Shown one piece after another: positions 25,955 through 34,890 of a DNA stretch of 64,000 nt. The notes beneath the pieces are model-generated. The model did no database searches and had not been told where the DNA came from. It was given only the letters and a program-made list of their open reading frames with translations. Location: positions 110,001 through 174,000 of the forward strand of contig NZ_JAODNV010000006.1 in NCBI RefSeq assembly GCF_025398195.1, given 5' to 3'. Every line of letters begins with the position of its first letter. Position 1 is the first letter of the stretch. Source of the stretch: Chelativorans petroleitrophicus (GTDB taxonomy: Bacteria; Pseudomonadota; Alphaproteobacteria; Rhizobiales; Rhizobiaceae). The position numbers and the translations under genes are program-made.

Positions 25955-27031
25955 CTAGGCATGAACGGCCACCTTCCGAGGAGCCGCGTTTTCGCTTGCG
26001 CCGGAAAGGTAGAGGCGCCACCGGGTTGGCCGGAACGCGATCCTGGACCCTTCGCCCGCAGGATGGCCGACCGGAAGGTCGATCTCGACGCGATGGCGGC
26101 CCGCGCCGATTTCGATCTCCACCCGGCGCGTATCGGCCACGCGCCGGCTGCCGACCACGACGCCTGCGATGCAGCCCGAACAGCCCTCAACCACCTCGAT
26201 GTGATTGGGCCGGAAATAGAGAATGGCCTCTCCATTTCCCTCGGACCGCAGTCCCGTCGCACGGTCGGCGAGCCAGACCTCGCCATTGGAGAGGGTGACG
26301 GGCAGGGAGGACGCCTCGCCGATGAACTGGTGCACAAAGGGCGATGCCGGCGTGTCGTAGATTTCATCCGGCGTGCCCACCTGCTCAATCACCCCCTTGT
26401 TGAGCACGACGACGCGGTCAGCCAGTTCGATGGCCTCTTCCTGGTCGTGCGTGACGAAGATGGTGGTATGGCCGGTCTTGTCGTGAAGCTCGCGCAGCCA
26501 GCGCCGCAAGTCCTTCCGGACCTTGGCATCGAGCGCCCCGAAGGGCTCGTCGAGCAGAAGCACGCGCGGTTCGATCGCCAACGCGCGCGCCAGCGCGACA
26601 CGCTGGCGCTGGCCACCCGAAAGTTGCGCGGGAAACCGCTCCCCGTAGCCCGGAAGCTGGACCAGGTCCAGAAGCTCTTCGGCGCGAGCACGGATTTCCC
26701 TCCGGCTGGGGCGCTGCGCGCGCGGACGCACGCGCAGGCCGAAGCCGATATTGTCGGCCACGCTCATGTGCTTGAAGAGCGCGTAGTGCTGGAAGACAAA
26801 GCCGACATTGCGGGCCTGCACGCTCTTTCTGGACGCGTCTTCGTCGCCGAAGAAAATGCGCCCGCCCGTCGGGTGCTCCAGGCCTGCGATCAGCCGCAGC
26901 AGCGTCGTCTTGCCGGAGCCCGAAGGGCCGAGCAGGGCGATGAGCTCGCCCGAGCGGATTTCGAGCGACACGCTGTTCACGGCCGGATGCTGGCCGAACG
27001 TTTTGCTGATGTTTTCGATGCGTATATCCAT
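25955..27031 (-). CDS. cysA: Sulfate/thiosulfate ABC transporter ATP-binding protein
   Basis: A 358-aa ATPase that powers sulfate import through CysTW. It has Walker A GPSGSGKT (about 35-42), the Q loop [11 protein letters not shown] with the His-Tyr-Ala-Leu-Phe form typical of CysA, signature [16 protein letters not shown], Walker [28 protein letters not shown] and the switch His in [10 protein letters not shown]-terminal TOBE-like beta domain follows (from about residue 240). The start is the ATG at 27031, 11 bases after the cysW stop. A much longer in-frame reading runs back into cysW and is not real. It is the last gene of cysP-cysT-cysW-cysA. Confidence 0.95.
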   Translation of the reverse strand: MDIRIENISKTFGQHPAVNSVSLEIRSGELIALLGPSGSGKTTLLRLIAGLEHPTGGRIFFGDEDASRKSVQARNVGFVFQHYALFKHMSVADNIGFGLRVRPRAQRPSRREIRARAEELLDLVQLPGYGERFPAQLSGGQRQRVALARALAIEPRVLLLDEPFGALDAKVRKDLRRWLRELHDKTGHTTIFVTHDQEEAIELADRVVVLNKGVIEQVGTPDEIYDTPASPFVHQFIGEASSLPVTLSNGEVWLADRATGLRSEGNGEAILYFRPNHIEVVEGCSGCIAGVVVGSRRVADTRRVEIEIGAGRHRVEIDLPVGHPAGEGSRIAFRPTRWRLYLSGASENAAPRKVAVHA

Positions 27032-27042
27032 GCGTGAATACC

Positions 27043-27939
27043 TCAATGGCTGCGTCCGGCAGCAGCGATGCCGTCGGCGAAGCGCCATTCGAGAAACGTT
27101 TTGATGGCGAGCGTGACCAGCGCCAGCAGTGCGAGCAGCGAGGCCACGGCGAAGGCCGCGGAGAAGGCGTATTCGTTGTAGAGAATCTCGACATGCAGCG
27201 GCATCGTGTTGGTCAGGCCGCGGATCTTGCCCGAGATGACGGCTACAGCGCCGAACTCTCCCATGGCGCGCGCGTTGCAGAGCAGCACGCCATAAAGCAG
27301 CGCCCATTTGATATTTGGCAGTGTGACGAACAGGAAGGTCTGCCAGCCATTGGCACCGAGGGAGAGAGCCGCCTCCTCGTCCCCCGTTCCCTGTTCCTGC
27401 ATGAGCGGGATGAGTTCCCGCGCCACGAAGGGGAAGGTGACGAAGATCGTCGCCAGCACGATGCCGGGGACGGCGAAAGCGATTTGAATGCCGTGCGCGC
27501 TGAGCCATGGGCCGAAGTAGCCCTGCGCTCCGAAGAGGAGCACATAGACCAGGCCGGAGATCACGGGCGAGACCGAGAATGGCAAGTCGATCAGGGTCGT
27601 AAGCAGGCTCTTGCCCTTGAACTCGAACTTGGCGATCGCCCATGCGGCCGCAACGCCGAAGATGAGATTGCAGGGGACCGCAATCGCGGCAACCGTCAGC
27701 GTAAGCCGGATTGCCGCCAGCGCATCCGGTTCGGTTATCGCGGCGAAATATGCCTGGATTCCGCCGCGGAACGCCTCCATGAAGACGGCGGCAAGCGGCA
27801 GAAGCAGAAAGAGCGCGAGAAACAGCACCGCAATCGCAATCAGGACAATCCTGACGCCGCGCGTTTCCGAAGTCGCTTCGTAACGATTGGGCGCGGCCGT
27901 TCCTGCTGCGCTGGGCACCAGCATGTTCTCAACCGTCAT
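27043..27939 (-). CDS. cysW: Sulfate ABC transporter permease CysW
   Basis: A 298-aa inner-membrane permease with six membrane segments. It carries the binding-protein-dependent loop [30 protein letters not shown] and the strongly CysW-specific [36 protein letters not shown]. The N-terminus has a hydrophilic stretch of about 30 residues before the first helix. It overlaps the end of cysT by 11 bases and precedes cysA by 11, so the permease genes are coupled. Confidence 0.95.
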   Translation of the reverse strand: MTVENMLVPSAAGTAAPNRYEATSETRGVRIVLIAIAVLFLALFLLLPLAAVFMEAFRGGIQAYFAAITEPDALAAIRLTLTVAAIAVPCNLIFGVAAAWAIAKFEFKGKSLLTTLIDLPFSVSPVISGLVYVLLFGAQGYFGPWLSAHGIQIAFAVPGIVLATIFVTFPFVARELIPLMQEQGTGDEEAALSLGANGWQTFLFVTLPNIKWALLYGVLLCNARAMGEFGAVAVISGKIRGLTNTMPLHVEILYNEYAFSAAFAVASLLALLALVTLAIKTFLEWRFADGIAAAGRSH

Positions 27940-28780
27940 GGCCGAACCTCCTCCGGCTCCAGGCCTGGATGAGATTGATGATCAGAAGCATCGAGAAGGA
28001 GATCGCCAGCATGACGGCGGCGATGGCCGTCGCCCCGGCATAGTTGAACTCCTCCAGCCGGATGACGATGAGGAGGGGCGTGATCTCCGAGACATAGGGG
28101 ATGTTTCCCGCGATGAAGATCACCGAACCATATTCGCCGATCGACCGGGCGAGCGCCAGCGCATAGCCCGTCAGGATCGCCGGCAGCAGGCTTGGCAGGA
28201 TGACGCGGAAAACGGTCTGCCGGCGGGTGGCGCCGAGCGTTGCGGCCGCTTCTTCCGCCTCCCTGTCGAACTCGCGCAGCACCGGCTCCACGGTGCGCAC
28301 GACGAAAGGCAGCCCGATGAAGGTTAGCGCGATGACGATACCGATCGGTGTATATGCAACCTTCAGCCCAAGCGTCGCAAGGAACTGCCCGATCCAGCCA
28401 TTGGGTGCGTAGAGGGTGGTAAGCGCGATGCCGGCAACGGCTGTCGGGAGCGCGAAAGGCAGGTCGATCATCGCGTCGGCCAGCCTTCGCCGGGGGAACG
28501 AATACCGCACCAGCACCCAGGCAAGCAGCACGCCGAAAACGGCATTGATCGAAGCGGCAAGGAGCGATGCGCCGAAGCTCAGCCGGATGGCGGCAAGCGT
28601 GCGCGGATCGCCCACGATCCGCCAGAATTCGGCCCAGCCAAGCCCGGCGCTTTTCAGGATCATGGCGGCCAGGGGGATCAGGACGATGCCGCTCAGATAG
28701 ACAAGGGTGAAGCCGAGCGCTATGCCGAAACCCGGCAGGACGCTCGGCTGTCTGAACCGCATGACGGCGGTACCACTCAT
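27929..28780 (-). CDS. cysT: Sulfate ABC transporter permease CysT (CysU)
   Basis: A 283-aa permease with six membrane segments. Family landmarks are [57 protein letters not shown] in the first half and [51 protein letters not shown] in the second, which holds the EAA loop contacting CysA. It pairs with CysW to form the sulfate channel. It begins two bases after the cysP stop. Confidence 0.95.
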   Translation of the reverse strand: MSGTAVMRFRQPSVLPGFGIALGFTLVYLSGIVLIPLAAMILKSAGLGWAEFWRIVGDPRTLAAIRLSFGASLLAASINAVFGVLLAWVLVRYSFPRRRLADAMIDLPFALPTAVAGIALTTLYAPNGWIGQFLATLGLKVAYTPIGIVIALTFIGLPFVVRTVEPVLREFDREAEEAAATLGATRRQTVFRVILPSLLPAILTGYALALARSIGEYGSVIFIAGNIPYVSEITPLLIVIRLEEFNYAGATAIAAVMLAISFSMLLIINLIQAWSRRRFGHDG

Positions 28781-28782
28781 GG

Positions 28783-29790
28783 TCAGTTCGCCGGCTGGTA
28801 GATCTGATCGAAGATGCCGCCGTCGCCGAAGAAGCGGGGCTGCGCCTCCGCCCAGCCGCCGAAACTGTCAATGGTCACCAGCTCGATCTCGACAAAGCGC
28901 TCCAGAGCGGCCGGGTCCACCAATTCCGGCTTGAACGGGCGGTAGTAGTGCTTGGCGGCGATCGTCTGGCCCGTTTCGGTGTAGAGATACTCCAGATAGG
29001 CGCGGGCGATTTCCGTCGTGCCCTTCGCCTCGGCATTGCCCTCGACAAGCGCGACCGGCGGTTCCGCGAGGATCGAGATGGACGGCGTGACGATCTCGAA
29101 CCGGTCCGGCCCCAATTCCTCCAGTGCGAGGAAGGCCTCGTTCTCCCAGGCAAGCAGCACGTCGCCAATGCCGCGCTGCACGAATGTCGTGGTCGAGCCC
29201 CGGGCGCCGGTGTCAAGAACGGGCACGTTCCGGTAAAGGGCGCTCACATAGTTCCGGACCTGCTCTTCATCGCCTCCGAATTTTTTCTCGGCCCAGGCCC
29301 AGGCGGCGAGGAGGTTCCAGCGCGCTCCGCCGGATGTCTTTGGGTTGGGAGTGATGACCTGAACGTCGTCGCGAACCAGATCATCCCAGTCCTGAATGTT
29401 CTTGGGATTGCCGGCGCGGACGAGGAAGACGATTGTGGACGTGTAGGGAGCGCTGTTGTTGGGAAGCTGGCTGCGCCAGTCCGCCGGAATCTTGCCGGTG
29501 GCCTCGACGATCGCGTTGATGTCCGCCTCAAGCGCGAGTGACACCACATCCGCATCAAGCCCGTCGATCACGGCGCGGGCCTGGCTTCCCGATCCGCCGT
29601 GCGACATGCGGACATTGATGGTTTCGCCGGTTTGCTGCTGCCAGTACTGCGTGAAAGCGGCGCTGAACTCGCGGTAAAGCTCTCTCGTAGGATCGTACGA
29701 GACGTTGAGAATGGTCGTCTGCGCCCAACCCGGCACTGCCATGAGGGAGGTGATCACGGCTGCGAAGATTGATCGTCGAAAGCGGGACAT
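28783..29790 (-). CDS. Periplasmic sulfate-binding protein (Sbp/CysP family)
   Basis: A 335-aa periplasmic protein with a signal peptide (residues 1-23, ending PGWAQ). TTILNVSYDPTRELYREFSAAF is the family's opening. SHGGSGSQARAVIDGLDADVVSLALEADI holds sulfate-contacting residues, as do NPKTSGGARWNLLAAWAWA and the TTTFVQRGIGDVLLAWENEA segment. It captures sulfate or thiosulfate for the CysTWA transporter; which of Sbp or CysP it is cannot be fixed from sequence. AGGAGGAACC lies just before the ATG. The region upstream carries repeated ATCCT-type sites and the rrf2 gene. Confidence 0.94.
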   Translation of the reverse strand: MSRFRRSIFAAVITSLMAVPGWAQTTILNVSYDPTRELYREFSAAFTQYWQQQTGETINVRMSHGGSGSQARAVIDGLDADVVSLALEADINAIVEATGKIPADWRSQLPNNSAPYTSTIVFLVRAGNPKNIQDWDDLVRDDVQVITPNPKTSGGARWNLLAAWAWAEKKFGGDEEQVRNYVSALYRNVPVLDTGARGSTTTFVQRGIGDVLLAWENEAFLALEELGPDRFEIVTPSISILAEPPVALVEGNAEAKGTTEIARAYLEYLYTETGQTIAAKHYYRPFKPELVDPAALERFVEIELVTIDSFGGWAEAQPRFFGDGGIFDQIYQPAN

Positions 29791-29802
29791 GGTTCCTCCT
29801 AT

Positions 29803-29846
29803 ATCCTATCGGATCAGTAGGCTTTAAAATCCTACTGAACCACTAG
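29803..29846 (-). promoter_or_regulatory. Candidate Rrf2-regulator sites before the sulfate operon
   Basis: On the plus strand ATCCTATCGGATCAGTAGG (29803-29821) and ATCCTACTGAACCACTAG (29829-29846) are two related elements 26 bases apart. Within them TCAGTAGG and CCTACTGA also form an 8-bp inverted repeat around a 9-base centre (29814-29838). A third related element lies before rrf2. They sit 13-56 bases upstream of the cysP start, where a repressor would block transcription or ribosome access. Binding by the adjacent Rrf2 protein is inferred. Confidence 0.6.
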
Positions 29847-29885
29847 AGTTGTCAAGGAGGGATTTGAGAAGGGAGTTTCCGGCCC

Positions 29886-30341
29886 CTACGCCGCGCCTTG
29901 GATGCCGCCTAAAATCCGTCCGACACGCTCCGGGTCCGCCTGCGCGTCGGCTATGGTGGTCTGATCGAGAATGGCTCGCGTGGCGTTTGCGACGTGCCCG
30001 AATACCCGACGAATTCGGCAGGAAGCTTCGTCGTGACAGTCTTCGCAGCGGCGGTATGCCACCCGGCTGAGACAGGGCAGCGGCGCAAGCGGGCCGTCTA
30101 TCAGGCGCAGAACCTGGCCGAATGTTATCGTGTCGGCGGGCTTCAGAAGGGAGTATCCGCCGGCGACACCGCGTCGGCTCTGGACAAGCCCGGCATGCTT
30201 GAGATCGAGCAGAATCTGCTCGAGGAACTTTCGCGGCATGCGGTGCTGTTCAGCCATTTCGGCAATGGAAATGGAATCGGTTTTCAGATCGGCTAGAACC
30301 AGAAGGGCCCGGAGCGCGTATTTGGCCTTTTGTGAGATCAT
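29886..30341 (-). CDS. Rrf2 family transcriptional regulator with four-cysteine cluster
   Basis: A 151-aa regulator. Residues 1-75 are the Rrf2 winged helix (MISQKAKYALRALLVLA, EQILLDLKHAGLVQSRRGVAGGYSL). Residues about 90-110 contain four Cys spaced C-x8-C-x2-C-x5-C (PCLSRVAYRRCEDCHDEASC), unlike the three-Cys IscR/NsrR pattern, so a metal or Fe-S cofactor is plausible. CymR, the cysteine-metabolism Rrf2 protein, lacks this. The gene lies 95 bases upstream of cysP in the same direction, and similar DNA elements precede both genes. The likely role is control of sulfate uptake and of itself. Confidence 0.9.
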   Translation of the reverse strand: MISQKAKYALRALLVLADLKTDSISIAEMAEQHRMPRKFLEQILLDLKHAGLVQSRRGVAGGYSLLKPADTITFGQVLRLIDGPLAPLPCLSRVAYRRCEDCHDEASCRIRRVFGHVANATRAILDQTTIADAQADPERVGRILGGIQGAA

Positions 30342-30371
30342 TCCGTTGTGTTGAGCGAGAGAAGCATAAAA

Positions 30372-30391
30372 ATCCTGTACTCAAGTAGGAT
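30372..30391 (-). promoter_or_regulatory. Candidate autoregulatory site before rrf2
   Basis: ATCCTGTACTCAAGTAGGAT is an inverted repeat (ATCCT and AGGAT arms; AGTA and TACT partly extend it) located 31-50 bases before the rrf2 start. It shares ATCCT followed by AGTAGG with the elements upstream of cysP; the gap between these halves is 7 bases here and 8 there. The similarity suggests that one protein binds all the sites. Confidence 0.55.
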
Positions 30392-30495
30392 ATAGCATAT
30401 CTGACTCTGGCGCGATAGCGGCTAGCTGGCATGTTTTGACGCCGCGTCCGGACCGGAAAATCGGTCCATCGGCGGATTGATGTTGAGAGATCGCG

Positions 30496-32007
30496 TCAGG
30501 CAGCCTTCCGCATCTCGGCATTGAACCAGTCGACGAATGCGGCCTGCTCAGCCCCGGAAAGGCGCAGGCGATGCTTGGTACGCCGCCACAGCACGTCCTC
30601 CGCCGTCATCGCCCATTCGTTGTTGACGAGGTAGCGCACCTCGGCTTCGTAAAGGTCTCCGCCGAAATGGCGGCCGAGTTCTTCCACCGAGCTTGCCTTG
30701 CCCACGATCTCCGACAGGCGGGTGCCATAGAGCCGCGTGTAGTGGTGGCGCAGCGAACGGGGCATCCACGGATGCTCCGCCTTGATCCGCGCGCGGAAAC
30801 TCTCGAAATCGGCGTTCTCGATGTCCCCGCCAGGCAGCGTCGCGGCATGCGTCCAGTTCTTCCCCATTGTCGGGAAGAACTTCTTCAGCTTGCCGAGGCC
30901 GCGTTCGGCGAGCTCCCGGAAGGTTGTGATCTTGCCGCCGAAGACGTTGAGGAGCGGTGCGCCCCCAGTCTCGTCTAGGTCGAAGACATAGTCGCGTGTC
31001 ACTGCGGACGGATTGCCCTTGCCATCGTCAAACAGCGGCCGGACGCCGGAATAGGCGGTCAGCACATCCTCTCTGCGGAGCTTTTCCTTGAAGTAGCGGT
31101 TCACCGCGGCGAGCAGATATTCGGTCTCGCTTTCGTCGATGCTCACCTGTTCCGCCGCTCCTTCGTAGGGGATGTCCGTCGTTCCGATGAGCGCCAGATC
31201 GCCCTCATAGGGATTGACGAAGATCACGCGCCTGTCGTGGTTCTGGATGATATAGGCGTGGGCGCCTTCCCAGAACTTCGGCACGATGATGTGGCTGCCC
31301 TTGACCAGCCGCACATTGCGCGTCGAGTTGGCGCCGGCCACCCGGTGCAGCACATCCTTGGCCCAGGGGCCGGCTGCGTTGACCAGAACCCTGGCGCGGA
31401 ATTCCTGCGTTTCTCCCGTCACGGAGTTTCGCGTGAGTACGGTCCAGGCGCCGTTTTCCCGCCTTGCCGAGATGCAGGGAGTGCGGGTCAGCACCGTTGC
31501 GCCGCGCGCCGCCGCGTCGAGAGCGTTGAGCACGACGAGCCGGGCGTCGTCCACCCAGCAGTCGGAATATTCGAAGGCGCGGGTATATTTGTCGAGAAGC
31601 GGCGCACCCTCCGGCGCGCGGCGGAGGTCAAGCATGCGTGTGCCGGGAAGCTTCTCCCGCCCGCCCAGATGATCGTAGAGGAAGAGGCCGAGCCGGACCA
31701 GCCATGCGGGCCGGTCCTCCGGCGAATGCGGCAGGACGAAGCGCATGGGCCGGATGATATGGGGCGCGGCGTTCATGAGAACCTCGCGCTCCATCAGCGC
31801 CTCGCGGACAAGCCGGAACTCGTAATATTCAAGGTAGCGCAGCCCGCCATGCACCATCTTGCTGGAGCGTGAGGACGTTCCCTCGCCCAGATCGTCCTTT
31901 TCGCACAGCACCACCGAGAGGCCGCGCCCCGCGGCGTCGCGCGCTATTCCGGCACCGTTGACGCCGCCGCCGATGACGAAAAGATCGACCGTATCCTGTC
32001 TGTTCAT
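30496..32007 (-). CDS. glpD: Glycerol-3-phosphate dehydrogenase, aerobic, FAD-dependent
   Basis: A 503-aa flavoprotein that oxidises sn-glycerol 3-phosphate to dihydroxyacetone phosphate and passes electrons to quinone at the inner membrane. FAD binding is by DLFVIGGGVNGAGIARDAAGRGLSVVLCEKDDLGEGTSSRSSKMVHGGLRYLEYYEFRLVREAL, the textbook GlpD start. VLVNAAGPWA, LIGTTDIPYEG and YSGVRPLFDDG follow, and a C-terminal cap domain ends with RLRLSGAEQAAFVDWF. Length is normal. It stands alone: glpK and the transporter genes are not next to it. The neighbouring LysR gene is co-oriented, 215 bases upstream. Confidence 0.95.
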   Translation of the reverse strand: MNRQDTVDLFVIGGGVNGAGIARDAAGRGLSVVLCEKDDLGEGTSSRSSKMVHGGLRYLEYYEFRLVREALMEREVLMNAAPHIIRPMRFVLPHSPEDRPAWLVRLGLFLYDHLGGREKLPGTRMLDLRRAPEGAPLLDKYTRAFEYSDCWVDDARLVVLNALDAAARGATVLTRTPCISARRENGAWTVLTRNSVTGETQEFRARVLVNAAGPWAKDVLHRVAGANSTRNVRLVKGSHIIVPKFWEGAHAYIIQNHDRRVIFVNPYEGDLALIGTTDIPYEGAAEQVSIDESETEYLLAAVNRYFKEKLRREDVLTAYSGVRPLFDDGKGNPSAVTRDYVFDLDETGGAPLLNVFGGKITTFRELAERGLGKLKKFFPTMGKNWTHAATLPGGDIENADFESFRARIKAEHPWMPRSLRHHYTRLYGTRLSEIVGKASSVEELGRHFGGDLYEAEVRYLVNNEWAMTAEDVLWRRTKHRLRLSGAEQAAFVDWFNAEMRKAA

Positions 32008-32222
32008 CCATTAGCCTCTTTACGCCCGTCAGGCGCGGTTCGGCAGGTATGGCTCCCATCGCCGCATAGCAATCGCGTGCGGCCATGCCAAGGCCTTCGA
32101 CCATTCGGTGCAAAGGTCAGAAAGGGATGAGGCGCGGAAGGCTGATGAAGCCGCTAGTGCGCCGGCATTAGAGGGTGGTGATCGAGTAGACTTGGGTAAA
32201 GGAATGTAATTCGTGCTGCGCT

Positions 32223-33059
32223 TTATTTGGCTTTGAGAATTTCCTGAAGGATCTTCAGAGCTGAGGCGATTTCGGGCCGTTGAGCGGCTTCTTCCGCGTA
32301 GACGGCATATGCCGGATAGGTAAACCGGGGCGCATCCTCCACGAGTTCCAGCCGGCCCGCCTCTATGAGCGGCGTTACCATGCCGAGGCGGAAATATCCG
32401 TTGCCGCCCGCGCGCAGAATATACGAAAGCCCCAGCGGTCCGAAGCTTGCGAATATGGCGGGATCGCCGAGGATCGGTGCGTGCGTGCCGTGCTGGGCCG
32501 CGAAGGCTGGGCCCCAATCGACATAGACGTAATCGTCGCTGGCGTTCTGCACGGATCTCACCAGAACGAGCTGCTCCTCCATGAGGAGTTCCACCTTGAA
32601 GTCCGGGATGAGCTGCGGCGCGTAGACGAGAGCGACGTCGAGCGTGCCGGTTCTGAGATCGTCCACGAGCGTTTCGGGCATGCCAACCCGCGCGCGGACC
32701 AGCACGCGCGGGTCGCGCTCCTTCATCCCGGCCATCCAGTCTACCAGCAGCGGATTCCAAAGGCTGAGCTCGGCTCCGATGCTGACGACGCCATTCCTGC
32801 CCGGGGGCACGGCCAGCTGCTGCCTGGCCCGTTCCCACACCTGAACGAACATCTGCGCGAAACGCTCGAATTCCGCTCCGGCGGCGGTAAGCCGCGCGCC
32901 GTTCCGGTTTCGCACGAAGAGCTTGCGCCCCAGATCCTCCTCAAGCGTCCTGATGCGGGCGCTGACTGTCGTTTGTGTGACGTGAAGACGCTCCGCAGCG
33001 CGCAGGAAGCTGCCTGTCTGTACGATCTCCAGGAATGTCCGGACGCGGTCGATATCCAT
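32223..33059 (-). CDS. LysR family transcriptional regulator
   Basis: A 278-aa LysR protein. Residues 1-60 are the winged helix MDIDRVRTFLEIVQTGSFLRAAERLHVTQTTVSARIRTLEEDLGRKLFVRNRNGARLT, and a periplasmic-binding-protein-like effector domain follows. The ATG at 33059 gives the usual LysR start; a TTG 12 bases upstream is less likely. It is divergent from the 5-formyl-THF cyclo-ligase gene, with an AT-rich dyad of LysR type in the 175-base gap. Its targets and ligand are unknown; the divergent gene and glpD are the nearest candidates. Confidence 0.92.
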   Translation of the reverse strand: MDIDRVRTFLEIVQTGSFLRAAERLHVTQTTVSARIRTLEEDLGRKLFVRNRNGARLTAAGAEFERFAQMFVQVWERARQQLAVPPGRNGVVSIGAELSLWNPLLVDWMAGMKERDPRVLVRARVGMPETLVDDLRTGTLDVALVYAPQLIPDFKVELLMEEQLVLVRSVQNASDDYVYVDWGPAFAAQHGTHAPILGDPAIFASFGPLGLSYILRAGGNGYFRLGMVTPLIEAGRLELVEDAPRFTYPAYAVYAEEAAQRPEIASALKILQEILKAK

Positions 33060-33110
33060 CTCAATGCACAAATGCGTGATGGCGAAGGGGGGCGGGCCCC
33101 GGCGCCAATA

Positions 33111-33127
33111 TATGAAATTTTCTGATA
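33111..33127. promoter_or_regulatory. Candidate LysR-type operator (TAT-N11-ATA)
   Basis: TATGAAATTTTCTGATA fits the T-N11-A form with TAT/ATA arms, in the longer dyad ATAT...ATAT, and lies in the gap between the divergent lysR and 5-FCL genes. It is 52 bases upstream of the lysR start, where autoregulation sites usually lie. It stands out as AT-rich in GC-rich surroundings. Support is by pattern only. Confidence 0.4.
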
Positions 33128-33234
33128 TAATAACGCAGTTAATTCCACTTGTCTTTCATCTTTCCGGCGATAATTTGGAAGAGAAGGGTAGGCGAGGCTA
33201 AGCCCTGCCGGTACGGCTGATCTGGATTGGAAAA

Positions 33235-33867
33235 ATGACGCACAGCGAAGCGGCGCATGTGGACCTGGAGCCTGCTGAGTGCGAGGTACCTGAGTTCCAG
33301 GGCAGTGCGGAACGGTGGGGCGATATCGCCGCCTGGCGCAAGGCAGCAAGGCAGGCGCTGATCTCGAAGCGGCGCAACATGCAGGCTTCGGAGCGTGAGG
33401 CGAAATCCGAAAGGATTGCTGCGGAGCTGGACCGAATCATCGGGCGCCCCGACCGCCACGTCATCGGCCTCTACTGGCCGATCAAGGCGGAGCCCAATCT
33501 CTACCACTGGGCCGAACGCATCAGCGGGCAGGGGGCGCGGCTCGCCCTGCCGGTCGTCATCAAGATGGGATGGCCGCTCGAATTCCGCCTCTGGCGTCCG
33601 GGAGATAAGCTGGAGCAGGGCCACTGGAACATTCCCGTGCCGGCGAACGGGCCCGCCGTTTTTCCCGATATCTTCATCGCGCCGCTGGTCGGCTTCGATC
33701 CGGAGAACTATCGCCTGGGCTATGGCGGAGGCTTCTACGACCGGACGATCGCCGCCGCGCCGCGGCGGCCTTTTCTGATCGGGGTCGGTTTCAGCGAATG
33801 CAGCCTTCCCACCATCTACCCGCAGCCGCATGACATCCCGATGGACGCGATCGTGACGGACCGCTGA
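33235..33867 (+). CDS. 5-formyltetrahydrofolate cyclo-ligase
   Basis: A 210-aa enzyme that uses ATP to convert 5-formyl-THF to 5,10-methenyl-THF, returning stored folate to one-carbon metabolism. The C-terminal motif LGYGGGFYDRTIA is the family signature. The basic Lys/Arg-rich helix WRKAARQALISKRRNM and VIGLYWPIKAEPNLYHWAERI correspond to the ATP- and folate-binding parts. It has about 30 extra N-terminal residues compared with short family members, so an internal start is possible. In many bacteria this gene follows 6S RNA and zapA; here its left neighbour is a LysR gene, so this may be a second copy. Confidence 0.9.
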   Translation: MTHSEAAHVDLEPAECEVPEFQGSAERWGDIAAWRKAARQALISKRRNMQASEREAKSERIAAELDRIIGRPDRHVIGLYWPIKAEPNLYHWAERISGQGARLALPVVIKMGWPLEFRLWRPGDKLEQGHWNIPVPANGPAVFPDIFIAPLVGFDPENYRLGYGGGFYDRTIAAAPRRPFLIGVGFSECSLPTIYPQPHDIPMDAIVTDR

Positions 33868-33926
33868 GCCGAGGACAACAGCACGCGGCTGCGAGGCGCG
33901 CGGGTTTACCGCTGGTGGATTGCGGT

Positions 33927-34616
33927 TCACCGGCCGGGCGTGACGAGCCGCCGTGTCCAGCTCTCCACCGAACGGCTTTCAAGCCTCTTGCGCGCAAGAT
34001 CGCGCCAGGATTGCGCCAGCACCTCGAGCTCCGCCATCTGCGCAAGCGCGTCGAAGTTGCGGGTGTCGTGATAGAGGATGTGGGAAAGCCTGCTGAGTGA
34101 CCAGCCTTCGGCGGGGCGGTCGATGATCTCTCCGGCGGCCCCCGCCTCGATAAGGCCTTCCTCCAGCACCCGGTAATACCATCCCGTGCGACCGCTCTCC
34201 TGGACGCGGCGCGCCATGGTGGGTTCGCCGAACCGCTCGTTGAGCTTCCAGCAGGGCTGCCGCCCCTGGGACACCTGCACGGTGGCGGTGCCGATGCGGA
34301 TGACGTCGCCAACGCATATGTCGGCCTCCGTCACGCCCATCGAGGCGATGTTCTCGCCGAACGCTCCGGGCGATCCGAGTTCCGCCCGGTCGCCAAGCTC
34401 CGCCCGCCAGAATGCGTAGTGATCCGTCGCGTAATGATGAAGCGCCTTTTCGCGCCCGCCATGGTGCTTGCGGTCGCCCTGTTCGTCTCCGGCAAGACCG
34501 CCCGCCGTAACGCGGACGGCTCCCGCCACGGGCTGCTTGCGTATTCCGCTTGGCGTGCCGCGCGGGCCGAGAGGGGCCGTCCGCCCCGTAAGCACAAAGT
34601 CAACGATGAACCGCAT
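33927..34616 (-). CDS. MOSC domain protein, YiiM-like
   Basis: A 229-aa protein with the MOSC beta-barrel that binds molybdenum cofactor through a Cys. GGLAGDEQGDRKHHGGREKALHHYATDHYAFWRAEL and GAFGENIASMGVTEADICVGDVIRIGTATVQVSQGRQPCWKLNERFG are the YiiM-type core, with the presumed Moco-binding Cys in RQPCWKLN. A helical tail (3-alpha domain) follows. E. coli YiiM reduces N-hydroxylated bases such as 6-hydroxylaminopurine, so a detoxifying role is plausible. The gene is convergent with the 5-FCL gene, with 60 bases between stops. Confidence 0.87.
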   Translation of the reverse strand: MRFIVDFVLTGRTAPLGPRGTPSGIRKQPVAGAVRVTAGGLAGDEQGDRKHHGGREKALHHYATDHYAFWRAELGDRAELGSPGAFGENIASMGVTEADICVGDVIRIGTATVQVSQGRQPCWKLNERFGEPTMARRVQESGRTGWYYRVLEEGLIEAGAAGEIIDRPAEGWSLSRLSHILYHDTRNFDALAQMAELEVLAQSWRDLARKRLESRSVESWTRRLVTPGR

Positions 34617-34706
34617 TCCGGTGTCTGCCTTGATTGTCGAGGGATGACTTCAGAAGATGATGCGCCGGTCAAGAACGCGATTGGTCACAGGTGTATGTCA
34701 TCGGTT

Positions 34707-34725
34707 GCAGCAAAATAATTGCTGC
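34707..34725. repeat. Perfect 7-bp inverted repeat upstream of the CMD gene
   Basis: GCAGCAA, a 5-base centre AATAA, and TTGCTGC form a perfect dyad in the 274-base gap between the divergent MOSC and CMD genes, about 165 bases before the CMD start. It has no T run and could be an operator or a small hairpin. The rest of the gap shows no gene. Confidence 0.4.
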
Positions 34726-34890
34726 GACGGCGCGATTATTTTCATTTGCCCTCATCGCTTGTCCGCCCAAATACTTGTCCAGAGCGCCGCAAGTGACGGC
34801 GGACGGCTTCGATGCCGGCAGCTTTTGCGAAGGAAAAGAGCAGTTCCGCAGCGCCATTGTGCCCGAATGCAACTTCAAGGGAGGTGGAGC

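Noticed and set aside
33072-33234. 6S RNA upstream of the 5-formyl-THF cyclo-ligase gene
   Set aside because: This linkage is common elsewhere, but the gap is only about 175 bases, carries lysR control DNA, and does not show the long closing stem and open bubble of 6S RNA.
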